The position numbers and the translations under genes are program-made. Source: Intrasporangium calvum DSM 43043 (GTDB lineage Bacteria > Actinomycetota > Actinomycetes > Actinomycetales > Dermatophilaceae). Taken from it: a DNA stretch of 64,000 nt. The stretch is taken from assembly GCF_000184685.1 (NCBI RefSeq), contig NC_014830.1:3534001-3598000 (forward strand), read 5' to 3'. Of this stretch, positions 1 to 8,242 are shown piece after piece. The notes beneath the pieces were generated by a model. That model ran no database searches. It saw only the letters and a program-made list of their open reading frames with translations, and was not told the origin of the DNA. Numbering within the stretch: the stretch's first letter is position 1; every line of letters starts with the position of its first letter.

Positions 1-123
1 CAGGGGGGACATGGGGCTCCTCGGACGCAGACGGACGGAAGGACCAGCCTCCCTTACCCACCCCGCAAAGAGATCAGCATTCGATGAAGATCTGCTGAAG
101 TCCGCCCAGAGCCCAGACCTCGC
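1..123. other. No gene recognised at the window edge
   Basis: This stretch lies downstream of the acyl-CoA dehydrogenase that ends at position 124. Short open frames cross it in several phases, but none has a ribosome-binding site or a recognisable protein. It probably belongs to an intergenic region whose other side is outside the window. Confidence 0.5.
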
Positions 124-1293
124 TCAGCCCAGGTGTCCCCTCACCGAGGCGTGCCCGCGGAGCAGGTTGCGGGCGATGGTCCGCCGCTGGATCTCGTCGG
201 TGCCCTCGTAGATGCGCAGCAGGCGGAGCTCGCGGTACCACCGCTCGATCGGGAGCTCCCGGGTGTAGCCCATGCCGCCGTGCATCTGGAGGACCCGGTC
301 GACGATCTCGTTCGCCTTGATCCCGCCATAGAGCTTGGCCATCGACTGGGCCTGACGCGAGTCGAGGCCACGGTCGACCTGCCAGGCCGCCGACAGGACG
401 AGCCACCGCAGCGCCTCGATCTCGACGGCGGAGTCCGCGATCATCCACTGGATGGCCTGTCGTTCAGCGATCGGCTTGCTGAACGTGACCCGCGTGCGCG
501 CGTGGTCCATCCCCATCTCGACGAGGCGTTCGCAGGCACCGAGGGCGCGGGCGGGAAGGAGGTAACGGCCCTTGCCGATCCACCGCATTGCGAGCTCGAA
601 CCCGTTGCCCTCCTCCCCCAGGATGCTCGAGTGCGGGACCCGGACGTCATCGAAGACAAGGGAAGCCGGCCCCCACTCTCCCATCGTGTCAATGGGCCTG
701 CTCTGCCACCCCCGCTCGCGGTCGACGAGGAAACAGGTGACCCCTCCGTCGGCGCCCTTCTCCCGGTCGGTCACGGCGAAGACCATGACGAAGTCGGCCT
801 CGTCGCCCCCCGTGATGAAGGTCTTCTCGCCCCGGATCACCCACTCGTCACCGTCCCGGCGGGCTGTCGTCCGGATGGCGCGGGCGTCTGACCCGGCCCC
901 GGGCTCGGTGATCGCGAAGCACGACTTCCGCTCACCGTTGATCGTCGGGACGAGGTAGGTGGCCCGCTGCTCGTCGTTGGCGACGTAGAGGATGTTGTCC
1001 GCGTCGCCGCCGAAGCGGAACTGCACGAAGGACCGACCGAGCTCCATCTCGATCAGTGCCGTCATGACCGCACCGAGCGCCATCCCGCCGTACGCCTCGG
1101 GTGTCTGGATCCCGAAGAAGCCGGCGTCCTTGGCCTTGCGCTGCAGGCTGGTCAGCTCGTCGGGCCGCAGGCCACGCTCACCCCGGCGTTCCCGGGCCAG
1201 GACCTCCGGCTCCATCGGCATGATCTCGCGGCGCACGAACGTCCGGACCCAGTCTCGGATCTCACGTTCCTCGCCGGTCAGCTCTAGGTCCAT
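124..1293 (-). CDS. Acyl-CoA dehydrogenase family protein
   Basis: A 389-residue flavoprotein of the acyl-CoA dehydrogenase family, expected to make an alpha,beta-double bond in an acyl-CoA using FAD and pass electrons to ETF. The substrate-binding/FAD signature CFAITEPGAGSDA sits at residues 125-137. The C-terminal IYEGTDEIQ block supplies the usual catalytic glutamate at about residue 363. Full family length. The ATG start follows a GAGGAGAGG-type ribosome-binding site. It is the last gene of the liv importer operon, 33 bases after livJ, so the imported substrate may be a branched-chain or aromatic acid that is activated to a CoA ester and oxidised. The exact substrate cannot be read from sequence. 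Confidence 0.9.
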   Translation of the reverse strand: MDLELTGEEREIRDWVRTFVRREIMPMEPEVLARERRGERGLRPDELTSLQRKAKDAGFFGIQTPEAYGGMALGAVMTALIEMELGRSFVQFRFGGDADNILYVANDEQRATYLVPTINGERKSCFAITEPGAGSDARAIRTTARRDGDEWVIRGEKTFITGGDEADFVMVFAVTDREKGADGGVTCFLVDRERGWQSRPIDTMGEWGPASLVFDDVRVPHSSILGEEGNGFELAMRWIGKGRYLLPARALGACERLVEMGMDHARTRVTFSKPIAERQAIQWMIADSAVEIEALRWLVLSAAWQVDRGLDSRQAQSMAKLYGGIKANEIVDRVLQMHGGMGYTRELPIERWYRELRLLRIYEGTDEIQRRTIARNLLRGHASVRGHLG

Positions 1294-1326
1294 CCCCGGG
1301 CCCCTCTCCTCGTCGCTCGTCCTCTG

Positions 1327-2673
1327 TCAGTTCCCGGGGATCCCGCTCGCCGGCGGGGCGTCCTGGGCCGCACCTGACGTGTCCTCGGTGATCGGCGTGT
1401 CGCCGAGGTCCGTCACGAGCACCTTGGTGAGCTCGGTGCCGGCGCCGCCCTTCAGCTGGGTCACCTGGAGCCCACCGATCCCGAGGTGGTTGTCCTTCGA
1501 GTAGCGGAACGGGGCGAGCTGCGGGCCGTCGAACGTCGCTCCCTTCTCCTCGAGCACCGTGACGATGTTCTCGCGGGTCACGTCCTGACCGGCGGCCTGG
1601 AGCGCCTGGACGAACGCGTAGGCGTGGGACATACCGTAGATCCGGTAGTTCGTCAGGTCCTTGCCGTTGCCGTTCGCGGCCCAGACCTTCTGCCAGAGCT
1701 TGGTCCACTCGTTGTCCGGGGAGTCGACGCCGGGGATGTACTCCGTGGTGTAGACCCCGTCGAGGGCCTTGCCGCCGGCCTTGACGGCGCCCTCGGAGAA
1801 CCGCTCGAGGAGGGCTCCGACGAGGTTCGCGTCCGAGCCGATCGAGCTGTAGAACCACGCGGGCTGGTAGCTCAGCTTCATCGACACGAGCTGCGTCAGC
1901 GCGGTGTAGGACGGGGTGTTGAAGCCGATGATGAGATCCGCCTTGGCGGCCTGCAGCTTGGCCAGCTGCGGAGCGACGTCGGTGTTGCCCGACGTGTAGC
2001 GGACCGTCTCCACGATCTGGTCACCGAGGAAGCGCCGGACGCCCTTCTCGCCGTCGACGCCCAGATCATCGTCCTGGAGGAAGAGGCCGACGCGGGCGTC
2101 CGGCTTGTTCTCCTTGATCCACTGGCCGATGATCTTCCCCTCGATCTCGTAGTCCGGCTGCCAGCCGAACGTCATGGGCCGCTCCGCCGGCCTGTCGCCC
2201 CAGCCGAGCGAGCCCGAGGACACGAAGAGGTCGGGCACCCCCTCGTCGTTGAGGAAGTCGACCACGGCGCTGTGCGTGGGGGTGCCGAGGCCACCGACGA
2301 TGGCGAAGACCTCGTCCTTGAGGACCAGCTCGTTGACGACCGAGCTTGTGTTCGTCGGGTTGTAGCCGTCGTCCCGGACGATGTACTCGATCTGGCGGCC
2401 GTGGATTCCGCCCGCCGCGTTGACGAAGTCGAAGTAGGCCTTCACCCCGTCGGGGATCTCGCTGTAGCCGGGGGCGGCCACGCCGGTGAGCGGGTAGTGC
2501 GCTCCCACCTTGATGGTCGTGTCCGTGACGCCGACGACGTCCTCGGCCGCGGCAGGGGCGCCGGAGCTGCTCTCGCCTGCGGGCCGCCCGCCGGCTCCGC
2601 AGGCCGAGAGCAGCAGACCTGCGGTGACGAGTGCGGCGAGGCCAGGCACGGTCCTCGTTGACCAGGTGTTCAT
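1327..2673 (-). CDS. Branched-chain-amino-acid-type ABC transporter substrate-binding lipoprotein
   Basis: A 448-residue periplasmic-binding-type protein (LivJ/Leu-Ile-Val-binding family) expected to be anchored outside the membrane. The signal peptide spans residues 1-24 and ends in the lipobox LLLSAC, with Cys25 as the lipidated residue. The body shows the family's opening IKVGAHYPLTG and a type I periplasmic-binding fold. I chose the ATG at 2673 because AGGAG lies seven bases upstream and the signal peptide starts there; an upstream in-frame start would add 21 unlikely residues. It follows livM and precedes the acyl-CoA dehydrogenase. The ligand is not certain: LivJ homologues in Actinobacteria also bind aromatic acids, urea or amides. 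Confidence 0.9.
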   Translation of the reverse strand: MNTWSTRTVPGLAALVTAGLLLSACGAGGRPAGESSSGAPAAAEDVVGVTDTTIKVGAHYPLTGVAAPGYSEIPDGVKAYFDFVNAAGGIHGRQIEYIVRDDGYNPTNTSSVVNELVLKDEVFAIVGGLGTPTHSAVVDFLNDEGVPDLFVSSGSLGWGDRPAERPMTFGWQPDYEIEGKIIGQWIKENKPDARVGLFLQDDDLGVDGEKGVRRFLGDQIVETVRYTSGNTDVAPQLAKLQAAKADLIIGFNTPSYTALTQLVSMKLSYQPAWFYSSIGSDANLVGALLERFSEGAVKAGGKALDGVYTTEYIPGVDSPDNEWTKLWQKVWAANGNGKDLTNYRIYGMSHAYAFVQALQAAGQDVTRENIVTVLEEKGATFDGPQLAPFRYSKDNHLGIGGLQVTQLKGGAGTELTKVLVTDLGDTPITEDTSGAAQDAPPASGIPGN

Positions 2674-2739
2674 GGGTGTCTCCTGTGGTAGGTGGTGGTG
2701 ATCACGAGTGGAATCTGTTGGTGCGCAAGCGACCACCGG

Positions 2740-3807
2740 TCAGGTGGGGCGCCTGCGATGTGCCAGCCCCGATCGGATGGTCCCGACGAGTCCGGCTGGT
2801 GCGAGGAGGATGACGAGGATCACGGTGAGCCCGTAGACCAGCGGGGCGAGCTCGGCCGCCTGGAGGTCGCTGAGGCCCGCGTCCTGCCCGATGGACGTGA
2901 CGACCTGCGGGAGGAACGTGAGGATGGCGGCGCCGATGAGCGCGCCGAGCAGGCTGCCGAGGCCTCCCAGCACGATGGCGCTGAGCAGACCGAGGGACAG
3001 CGTGAGGGTGAACCCGCTCGGTGCACTGACACGGACGACCAGGGCCATTACGGCGCCAGCCAGCCCGGCCGCCGCCGCACTGACCACGAAGGCCAGGACT
3101 CGAGCGCGGCCGAGGTTGATGCCGGCGATGGCCGCCGCAACCTCGTCGTCCCGGACGGCCCTCCAGCGCCGACCGACCCGGCTCGCGCCGAGGTTCGCGA
3201 GCAGCAGGTAGGTGAGGACCAGGCAGAACCACGCGACGTAGGCGACGTACTTGCGGCCGGTCAGCTCCTGCCCGGTGATGAAGAACATCGTGTCGAGAAG
3301 CCAGACGGGCGCCTCGGGCACCCGCAGGGTGAGGCCCTGCTCGCCGCCGAGCTGCTCGGAGAAGTAGAGCGCGACGCCGGGCACGGCCACGGCCAGCGAC
3401 AACGTCGCGCCGGCGATGTAGGGACCGTGGAGGCGGGCCGCCGGGATCCCGACGGCGACGCCGACCACGAGCGTCACGACGGTTGCGATCGCGAGCACGA
3501 CGACCAGCGGCGGTGCCCCTGCACGGCTCTGCAGCAGCAGCGCCGTGGTGTAGGCGCCGACGGCCATGAGGGCCCCGTGTCCCAAGGACAGCTGCCCGCT
3601 CTGGCCGGTGAGGACGGTGAGCCCCCCTGCCGCGATCGCGAGGTAGGCCATCGACGAGAGCTGTCCCTGTCGGAACGAGCCCGCGGTCTCGATCACGACG
3701 ACGATGAGGGCCAGCCCGACCAGCGCGACGAGCAGGTGCCGGGCGAGCGGTGGGAGCCGGCGCCAGGACAGGCGGTCGCGCATGGAGGCCGGCACTGTTG
3801 TGGCCAC
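2740..3807 (-). CDS. livM: Branched-chain-type ABC transporter permease LivM
   Basis: A roughly 355-residue integral membrane permease of the LivM family, with about ten hydrophobic segments and the family's LTGQSGQLSLGHGALMAVGAY block near residues 65-85. It forms the membrane channel with LivH. The proposed start is the GTG at 3807, two bases from the livH stop codon and preceded by AGGAAGG; an ATG at 3783 is the alternative. A longer open frame runs upstream but would sit inside livH. The close spacing implies translational coupling. Confidence 0.87.
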   Translation of the reverse strand: MATTVPASMRDRLSWRRLPPLARHLLVALVGLALIVVVIETAGSFRQGQLSSMAYLAIAAGGLTVLTGQSGQLSLGHGALMAVGAYTTALLLQSRAGAPPLVVVLAIATVVTLVVGVAVGIPAARLHGPYIAGATLSLAVAVPGVALYFSEQLGGEQGLTLRVPEAPVWLLDTMFFITGQELTGRKYVAYVAWFCLVLTYLLLANLGASRVGRRWRAVRDDEVAAAIAGINLGRARVLAFVVSAAAAGLAGAVMALVVRVSAPSGFTLTLSLGLLSAIVLGGLGSLLGALIGAAILTFLPQVVTSIGQDAGLSDLQAAELAPLVYGLTVILVILLAPAGLVGTIRSGLAHRRRPT

Positions 3808-3808
3808 G

Positions 3809-4687
3809 TCACACCTTCCTCTCGGTGACGGTGGAGAAGAGCCCTCCCGGCCGCACGAGCAGGACGACCATGAGCACGACCAGGGCTGCGAGCGGCACCA
3901 GAGCGGCACTGACCAGACCGCTGACCAGGCTCAGGACGAGGCCGAGCACCAGGCCGCCCACGACCGCTCCGGCCGGGCTGTCGAGGCCGCCGAGCACTGC
4001 CGCGACGAAGCCATACACGACGACCGAGTCCATGTAGCCCGGATGGACGAGGCTGCCGCCGGCGATGAGCAGTCCGGCGAGCGAGCCGACGAGCGCGGCG
4101 AGGGCCCAGCCCAACGTCAGCAGCCGGCCGACCCGGACGCCGAGGAGCCGGGCGACCTCCTGGTTGAACGCTGCCGCTCGCATCGTGAGGCCGAGGTCCG
4201 TCCGTCGGAAGAGGAGCACGAGCAGCCCCATCACCACGAGGACCGAGACGATCGTGAAGATCCCGAAACCCGTCAGGGCGATGGACACCTCCCCCGCGCG
4301 GAAGCCGCTCAGCCCGAAGGGCGCCGGGAAGGAACGGAACCGCGCTCCGAAGATGACGGCAGCGAGGGCGTGGATGACGATGAACAGGCCCAAGGTGAGG
4401 ATCACGGCGTTGACCTCGGAGCCGCCCTCGACGGGCCGGATGACCACCCGCTCCACCACGGCCCCGAGCACGAGCCCGGAAGCGAGGGCAGCCGCGAAGG
4501 CGAGCCAGAACGGCTGACCGGCATCGATCAGGGTGAGCGCGACGTAGGTCGTGATCATGGCCATCGGTGCCTGGGCGAAGTTCACGATCCGCGTCGAGCG
4601 CCAGATCATCACCAGGGCGAGGGCGAACGCGGCGTAGACCATGCCGAGCGTCAGTCCGGTCAGTGTTGTCGTGAGGAGCTGCTGCAC
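3809..4687 (-). CDS. livH: Branched-chain-type ABC transporter permease LivH
   Basis: A 292-residue LivH-family permease with about eight membrane segments. It begins with the typical LivH opening (QQLLTTTLTGLTLGMVYAAFALAL). The start is GTG with AGGAGG just upstream. It lies between livF and livM in one transcription unit and should pair with LivM to form the transmembrane pore. Confidence 0.9.
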   Translation of the reverse strand: MQQLLTTTLTGLTLGMVYAAFALALVMIWRSTRIVNFAQAPMAMITTYVALTLIDAGQPFWLAFAAALASGLVLGAVVERVVIRPVEGGSEVNAVILTLGLFIVIHALAAVIFGARFRSFPAPFGLSGFRAGEVSIALTGFGIFTIVSVLVVMGLLVLLFRRTDLGLTMRAAAFNQEVARLLGVRVGRLLTLGWALAALVGSLAGLLIAGGSLVHPGYMDSVVVYGFVAAVLGGLDSPAGAVVGGLVLGLVLSLVSGLVSAALVPLAALVVLMVVLLVRPGGLFSTVTERKV

Positions 4688-4701
4688 AGGGTCCTCCTCC
4701 C

Positions 4702-5412
4702 TCAGAAGCCCAGGTAGGCGTGGCGGAGCTGTTCGTCCTGCGCGAGTGCCGCAGCCGAGTCCTCGGCGACGACGCTGCCCAGGTTGAGCACCACGCCGTG
4801 GTCGGCGATGGACAGCGCGCTGCGGGCGTTCTGCTCGACGAGGACGACGGTGAGGCCGTCGCGCTCGACGAGCTCGCGGATGGTCGTGAAGATGTGGGTC
4901 ACGATGCGGCCGGCCAGACCCAGGGAGGGCTCGTCGAGAAGCAGCACCTTGGGTGCGGCGATGAGGGCTCGCCCGATGACGAGCATCTGGCGCTCGCCAC
5001 CCGAGAGGACGTGGGCGAGGGCGTTGCTTCGGTCACCCAGCACGGGAAAGAGCTCGTAGATCGCGTCCAGTGCCACCTCTGGGGCGCCGCGACTGCGGCC
5101 CAGACTGCCGAGCCTGAGGTTCTCTGCGACGGTCAGCTCGGTGATCACGCCTCGTCCCTCCGGGACGTGCGCGAGACCCAGCCGGCTCAGCTCCTCGGTG
5201 TTGACGCCGCGCAGGTCGGTGCCGTCGAGCACCACTGATCCCCGCTGGATGGGCAGCAGGCCGGAGATGGCCCGGAGCATCGTGGTCTTTCCCGCGCCGT
5301 TGGCGCCGAGCACGGCAGTGATCCGCCCACGGCCGGCGCGGAAGGACACCCCGTCCAGGGCCCGGACCGGCCCGTAGTGGGCGGTCAGGTCGCACAGCTC
5401 GAGCACGCTCAC
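4702..5412 (-). CDS. livF: Branched-chain-type ABC transporter ATPase LivF
   Basis: A 236-residue ATP-binding subunit. Walker A is GANGAGKTT near residue 36, the ABC signature is LSGGERQM, and Walker B is VLLLDEPSLGLA. Length and spacing match LivF. The GTG start overlaps the stop codon of livG in the four-base GTGA arrangement, so the two ATPases are translationally coupled, as expected for a heterodimeric motor. Confidence 0.92.
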   Translation of the reverse strand: MSVLELCDLTAHYGPVRALDGVSFRAGRGRITAVLGANGAGKTTMLRAISGLLPIQRGSVVLDGTDLRGVNTEELSRLGLAHVPEGRGVITELTVAENLRLGSLGRSRGAPEVALDAIYELFPVLGDRSNALAHVLSGGERQMLVIGRALIAAPKVLLLDEPSLGLAGRIVTHIFTTIRELVERDGLTVVLVEQNARSALSIADHGVVLNLGSVVAEDSAAALAQDEQLRHAYLGF

Positions 5413-6266
5413 CCCCTCCTCGCGGCTGGCGCGCCGGGCGCGCTCGCCTCGCCCAGATAGGCCGCGAGGACCCCAGGGTCGTCCCGGACCTCGTCCGGCC
5501 GTCCGCTCGCGATGACGCGACCGAAGTCGAGGACGACCAGGCGGTCGCAGACGGCCATGACCAGGTCCATGTGGTGCTCCACGAGCATCACCGACCGCGA
5601 TCGGCGCAGGTGGGCGATGAGCTCGGCGAGCTCGTCCATCTCGGTGTTGGACAGGCCGCTCGCCGGCTCATCGAGCAGCAGCAGCTCTGGCTCACCGACC
5701 ATAGCTCGCGCCAGGGCCACCCGCTTGCGCACGGGGTAGGGCAGCCCTTCGGGATGCCGGCTCGCCTCAGCTGCGATGCCGAGCTCCTCGAGGACCGCCA
5801 TGGCCCGGTCGCGCAGGGACCGCTCGTCCTTCGCTCCACGGGACAGGGCCAGCAGCCCGGAGAGGAAGCCTGCACGGGCATGCCGGTCGGCGCCGACCAT
5901 GACGTTCTCGAGGACGGTCATCCGGTGGAAGAGCCCGAGCCCCTGGAGGGTGCGGCCGATCCCCAGACCAGCGAGCTGGTGCGTCTGGAGCCGATCCAGC
6001 CGGCGCCCCTTCCATGAGATCGCGCCGGCGTCCGGGCGCACGAAGCCGCACGCGACGTTGAACAGGGTGGTCTTGCCGGCACCGTTGGGGCCGATCACGC
6101 CGAGCACCTCACCCGCGCGCACCTCGAGGGACACCTCGCGGAGGGCGATGACGCCGCCGAACGCGACGCTCACGTCCTGCGCCTCGAGCAGGACTGCGCC
6201 ACCGCCCGTTCCGGGGTCGAGAGAGCCGGACACGTCAGGCGGTCCGGGCAGGTCGCTCGCGGTCAC
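5409..6266 (-). CDS. livG: Branched-chain-type ABC transporter ATPase LivG
   Basis: An ATP-binding subunit of about 285 residues, first gene of the liv operon. Walker A is GPNGAGKTTLFN and Walker B is LLLLDEPASGLS. The segment before Walker B reads LPYPVRKRVALARAM, so the usual LSGGQ signature is replaced by LPYPVRK; this matches a LivG subgroup with a degenerate signature. I place the start at the GTG at 6266, which follows AAGGGAGC; starting further upstream would add 17 unconserved residues. The N-terminus carries a roughly 25-residue Pro/Gly-rich extension before the ABC domain. Confidence 0.87.
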   Translation of the reverse strand: MTASDLPGPPDVSGSLDPGTGGGAVLLEAQDVSVAFGGVIALREVSLEVRAGEVLGVIGPNGAGKTTLFNVACGFVRPDAGAISWKGRRLDRLQTHQLAGLGIGRTLQGLGLFHRMTVLENVMVGADRHARAGFLSGLLALSRGAKDERSLRDRAMAVLEELGIAAEASRHPEGLPYPVRKRVALARAMVGEPELLLLDEPASGLSNTEMDELAELIAHLRRSRSVMLVEHHMDLVMAVCDRLVVLDFGRVIASGRPDEVRDDPGVLAAYLGEASAPGAPAARRG

Positions 6267-6416
6267 ATCAGCTCCCTTGCTCAATGTGGGTGGGACCACT
6301 GTCGCTGCGTCTCGCAACCACGTGAATGGGCGCAGCGCACAAAATGTCTCGGCCTGAACGCCACAAAGCGTCCCCGCAACGGTGGCGAATCTGTGCGCGG
6401 AGTGCGACTCTGGGGC
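6267..6416. promoter_or_regulatory. Divergent promoter region between livG and the PucR-type regulator
   Basis: These 150 bases separate two genes that are read away from each other and should hold both promoters. The centre (6335-6390) is AT-richer than its surroundings. I cannot assign -10/-35 boxes with confidence. The divergent layout suggests that the regulator at 6417 controls the liv operon. Confidence 0.5.
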
Positions 6417-7694
6417 ATGGCTACCGGCGCAGGGCCGCGCACCTCGTCGGCCGGCAAGGTCGAGATCTCAGCGGAGGACGAGCTCGCCATCCAGGAGGCG
6501 TGGGCTGCCGTGGTCCCGGAGGCGGACCGGATCGCCGACGAGATCACCCGGATGCTCTTGGCGAAGGATCGCGGCTTCTACGAGTCGATCCCCGCCGAGA
6601 TCGCCGCAGACATCCGTGCCGGCACCCGCGAGAACATCCGGCGTGGCCTGCGCAACATGTCCGGCCAGCCGCAACCCGAGGGCCGGGCCGTGGACCTCTG
6701 GCGGGACACCGGGCGACGTCGCGCCAGGCAGGGCATCCCTCTCGAGCTCGTCCTCAGTGCCTACTCACTCGGTGTCCGGGTCCTGTGGGAGGCCCTGCTG
6801 GAGCGCCAGCGCAGCCAACGGCTCGAGGTCGACGAGCGCGTGCTGATCCTCGCCGGGCACGCGGTGTGGAGCGCGCTGGACGTCCAGAACGCCATCATCG
6901 TCGAGGCATATCGCAGCGAGAGCCTGCGGATGCAGCGGCTCGACCTGCGACGCCGTCTCAGCGTGCTCGACCGCCTCGCCGAGGGCCGCGGCAGCGACCC
7001 CGCCTTCGCGGAGGAGGCCCGGCAGGTGCTCGACCTCGGGTCGCACGACAGGGTCGCCTGTGTCGTCGCGATCCTCGGTGCGAGGGCGGAGAGTCCGCTC
7101 CGGATGCCCGAGGACGGGCTCGAGCGCATCGACGTCACCTCGCACTGGCACATTCGGGGTGGTCACCACTTCGGCCTGCTCGTCCTGGGCGAGCACGACG
7201 TCGCGGACGTCGTGAGGGTGCTCCGGCCGATGACCTCGGGACGGGTCGGCATCATGGCGTCCAGAACGGGCCTCGCCGGCTTCGCGACAGCGTTCCAGCT
7301 GGCCGCCCGGGCCGCTGCCACGCTCCCGGAGGAGGGTTCCGGCGTCGTCCCCGCGGCGGACCGCCTCCCGGAGCTGCTGCTCGCCCGCAGCCGTGAGGTG
7401 ACGGAGTTCCTCGTCGCCGAGGCGCTGGGCCAGATCCTCGCCCAGCCCGACCAGCACCAGCGGATGCTCCTCGACACGCTGGCTGCCTACCTGCGGCACG
7501 ACCTGTCACCGACCCACGCGGCCGCGGAGCTGACCTGTCACCGAAACACGGTGATCTACCGCGTCCGTCAGCTCCGCGCGCTCACCCGGCTCGACCCGCA
7601 CCGACCGCGCGACCGCATGCTGCTCACCCTCGCGCTCATCGCCATCGGCCGCCCTCCCGAGGGTGGTCCCGTGGCCCCCGCAGTGACCTCGTGA
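6417..7694 (+). CDS. PucR-type helix-turn-helix transcriptional regulator
   Basis: A regulator of about 425 residues. The N-terminal half is an all-helical sensory region of the RsbR/GAF-like kind seen in actinobacterial PucR proteins. The C-terminal 70 residues carry the PucR HTH_30 domain (LDTLAAYLRHDLSPTHAAAELTCHRNTVIYRVRQL). The ATG at 6417 is preferred; a GTG at 6393 would add eight residues. It is divergent from the liv/acyl-CoA dehydrogenase operon and is probably its regulator, with the effector being the imported compound or its CoA ester; this is inference from context. A dispersed GTATGCCGCT motif and a strong hairpin follow its stop codon. Confidence 0.87.
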   Translation: MATGAGPRTSSAGKVEISAEDELAIQEAWAAVVPEADRIADEITRMLLAKDRGFYESIPAEIAADIRAGTRENIRRGLRNMSGQPQPEGRAVDLWRDTGRRRARQGIPLELVLSAYSLGVRVLWEALLERQRSQRLEVDERVLILAGHAVWSALDVQNAIIVEAYRSESLRMQRLDLRRRLSVLDRLAEGRGSDPAFAEEARQVLDLGSHDRVACVVAILGARAESPLRMPEDGLERIDVTSHWHIRGGHHFGLLVLGEHDVADVVRVLRPMTSGRVGIMASRTGLAGFATAFQLAARAAATLPEEGSGVVPAADRLPELLLARSREVTEFLVAEALGQILAQPDQHQRMLLDTLAAYLRHDLSPTHAAAELTCHRNTVIYRVRQLRALTRLDPHRPRDRMLLTLALIAIGRPPEGGPVAPAVTS

Positions 7695-7716
7695 CGCTGA
7701 GCAGAGCAGAGGCGCC

Positions 7717-7726
7717 GTATGCCGCT
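7717..7726 (+). repeat. Dispersed motif GTATGCCGCT, intergenic
   Basis: Exact core followed by GGGCTCGCTCCCC, the best form of the extended consensus. It lies between the regulator stop (7694) and the terminator hairpin. Confidence 0.9.
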
Positions 7727-7743
7727 GGGCTCGCTCCCCTTCG

Positions 7744-7795
7744 TCGAGTGTGCACTTCCTGCCACCGCAGCAACGGCACGAACTGCACACTCGAG
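7744..7795. terminator. Bidirectional hairpin made of CGAGTGTGCA/TTCGTG arms
   Basis: Left arm 7744-7763 and right arm 7775-7795 are near-perfect reverse complements (core GTCGAGTGTGCA against TGCACACTCGA), with an 11-base loop. It lies between the 3' ends of two convergent genes (stops at 7694 and 7796), so it can terminate both. The arms belong to a family repeated elsewhere in the window (17679, 37615, 37701, 38841, 51315, 57979). Confidence 0.8.
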
Positions 7796-8239
7796 CTAAC
7801 GGGGTGGGCGCGTGCGGACCATCAGGCCGATGTCGCCGGACTGGACCACGTCGCCGTGCTGGTTCGTGAGAGTGAACCGGCGCGACAGGATGCCCGCGTC
7901 CCCGGCGCTGGTCCGCCGCGCCCCGGTGATCTCGACCGTGACGTGAACCGTGTCGCCGATCCGGATGGGCGCGTGGAACCGCCAGCCCTCGATGCCGAGC
8001 AGGGCGATCGAGCTGTCTTCGAAGATCCCGAGCCGCGACGCGAGGCCCATCGCGACCGACAGTCCGAGCATGCCGTGCGCGATCCGTTCGCCGAACCGGC
8101 TCTCCCGCATCGACTCGGCGTCGGTGTGCGGCGGGTTGGTGTCCCAGCTCCACCCGGCGAACAGCACGACGTCGGTCTCGGTGATGGTGCGGCCCTGGCT
8201 GGTGAAGGTCTGGCCGACGCTGAAGTCCTCGAAGAACAC
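7796..8239 (-). CDS. MaoC-like hotdog-fold dehydratase
   Basis: A 147-residue single hotdog domain of the MaoC/R-specific enoyl-CoA hydratase family. The region around residues 28-60 (FAGWSWDTNPPHTD ... RFGERIAHGMLGLSVAMGLA) carries the hydratase signature with Asp and His at the expected places. GTG start. It is the last gene of a seven-gene minus-strand operon and follows the EamA gene by three bases. It probably hydrates or dehydrates a CoA-bound acid in the pathway encoded upstream. Confidence 0.83.
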   Translation of the reverse strand: MFFEDFSVGQTFTSQGRTITETDVVLFAGWSWDTNPPHTDAESMRESRFGERIAHGMLGLSVAMGLASRLGIFEDSSIALLGIEGWRFHAPIRIGDTVHVTVEITGARRTSAGDAGILSRRFTLTNQHGDVVQSGDIGLMVRTRPPR

Positions 8240-8242
8240 CGG

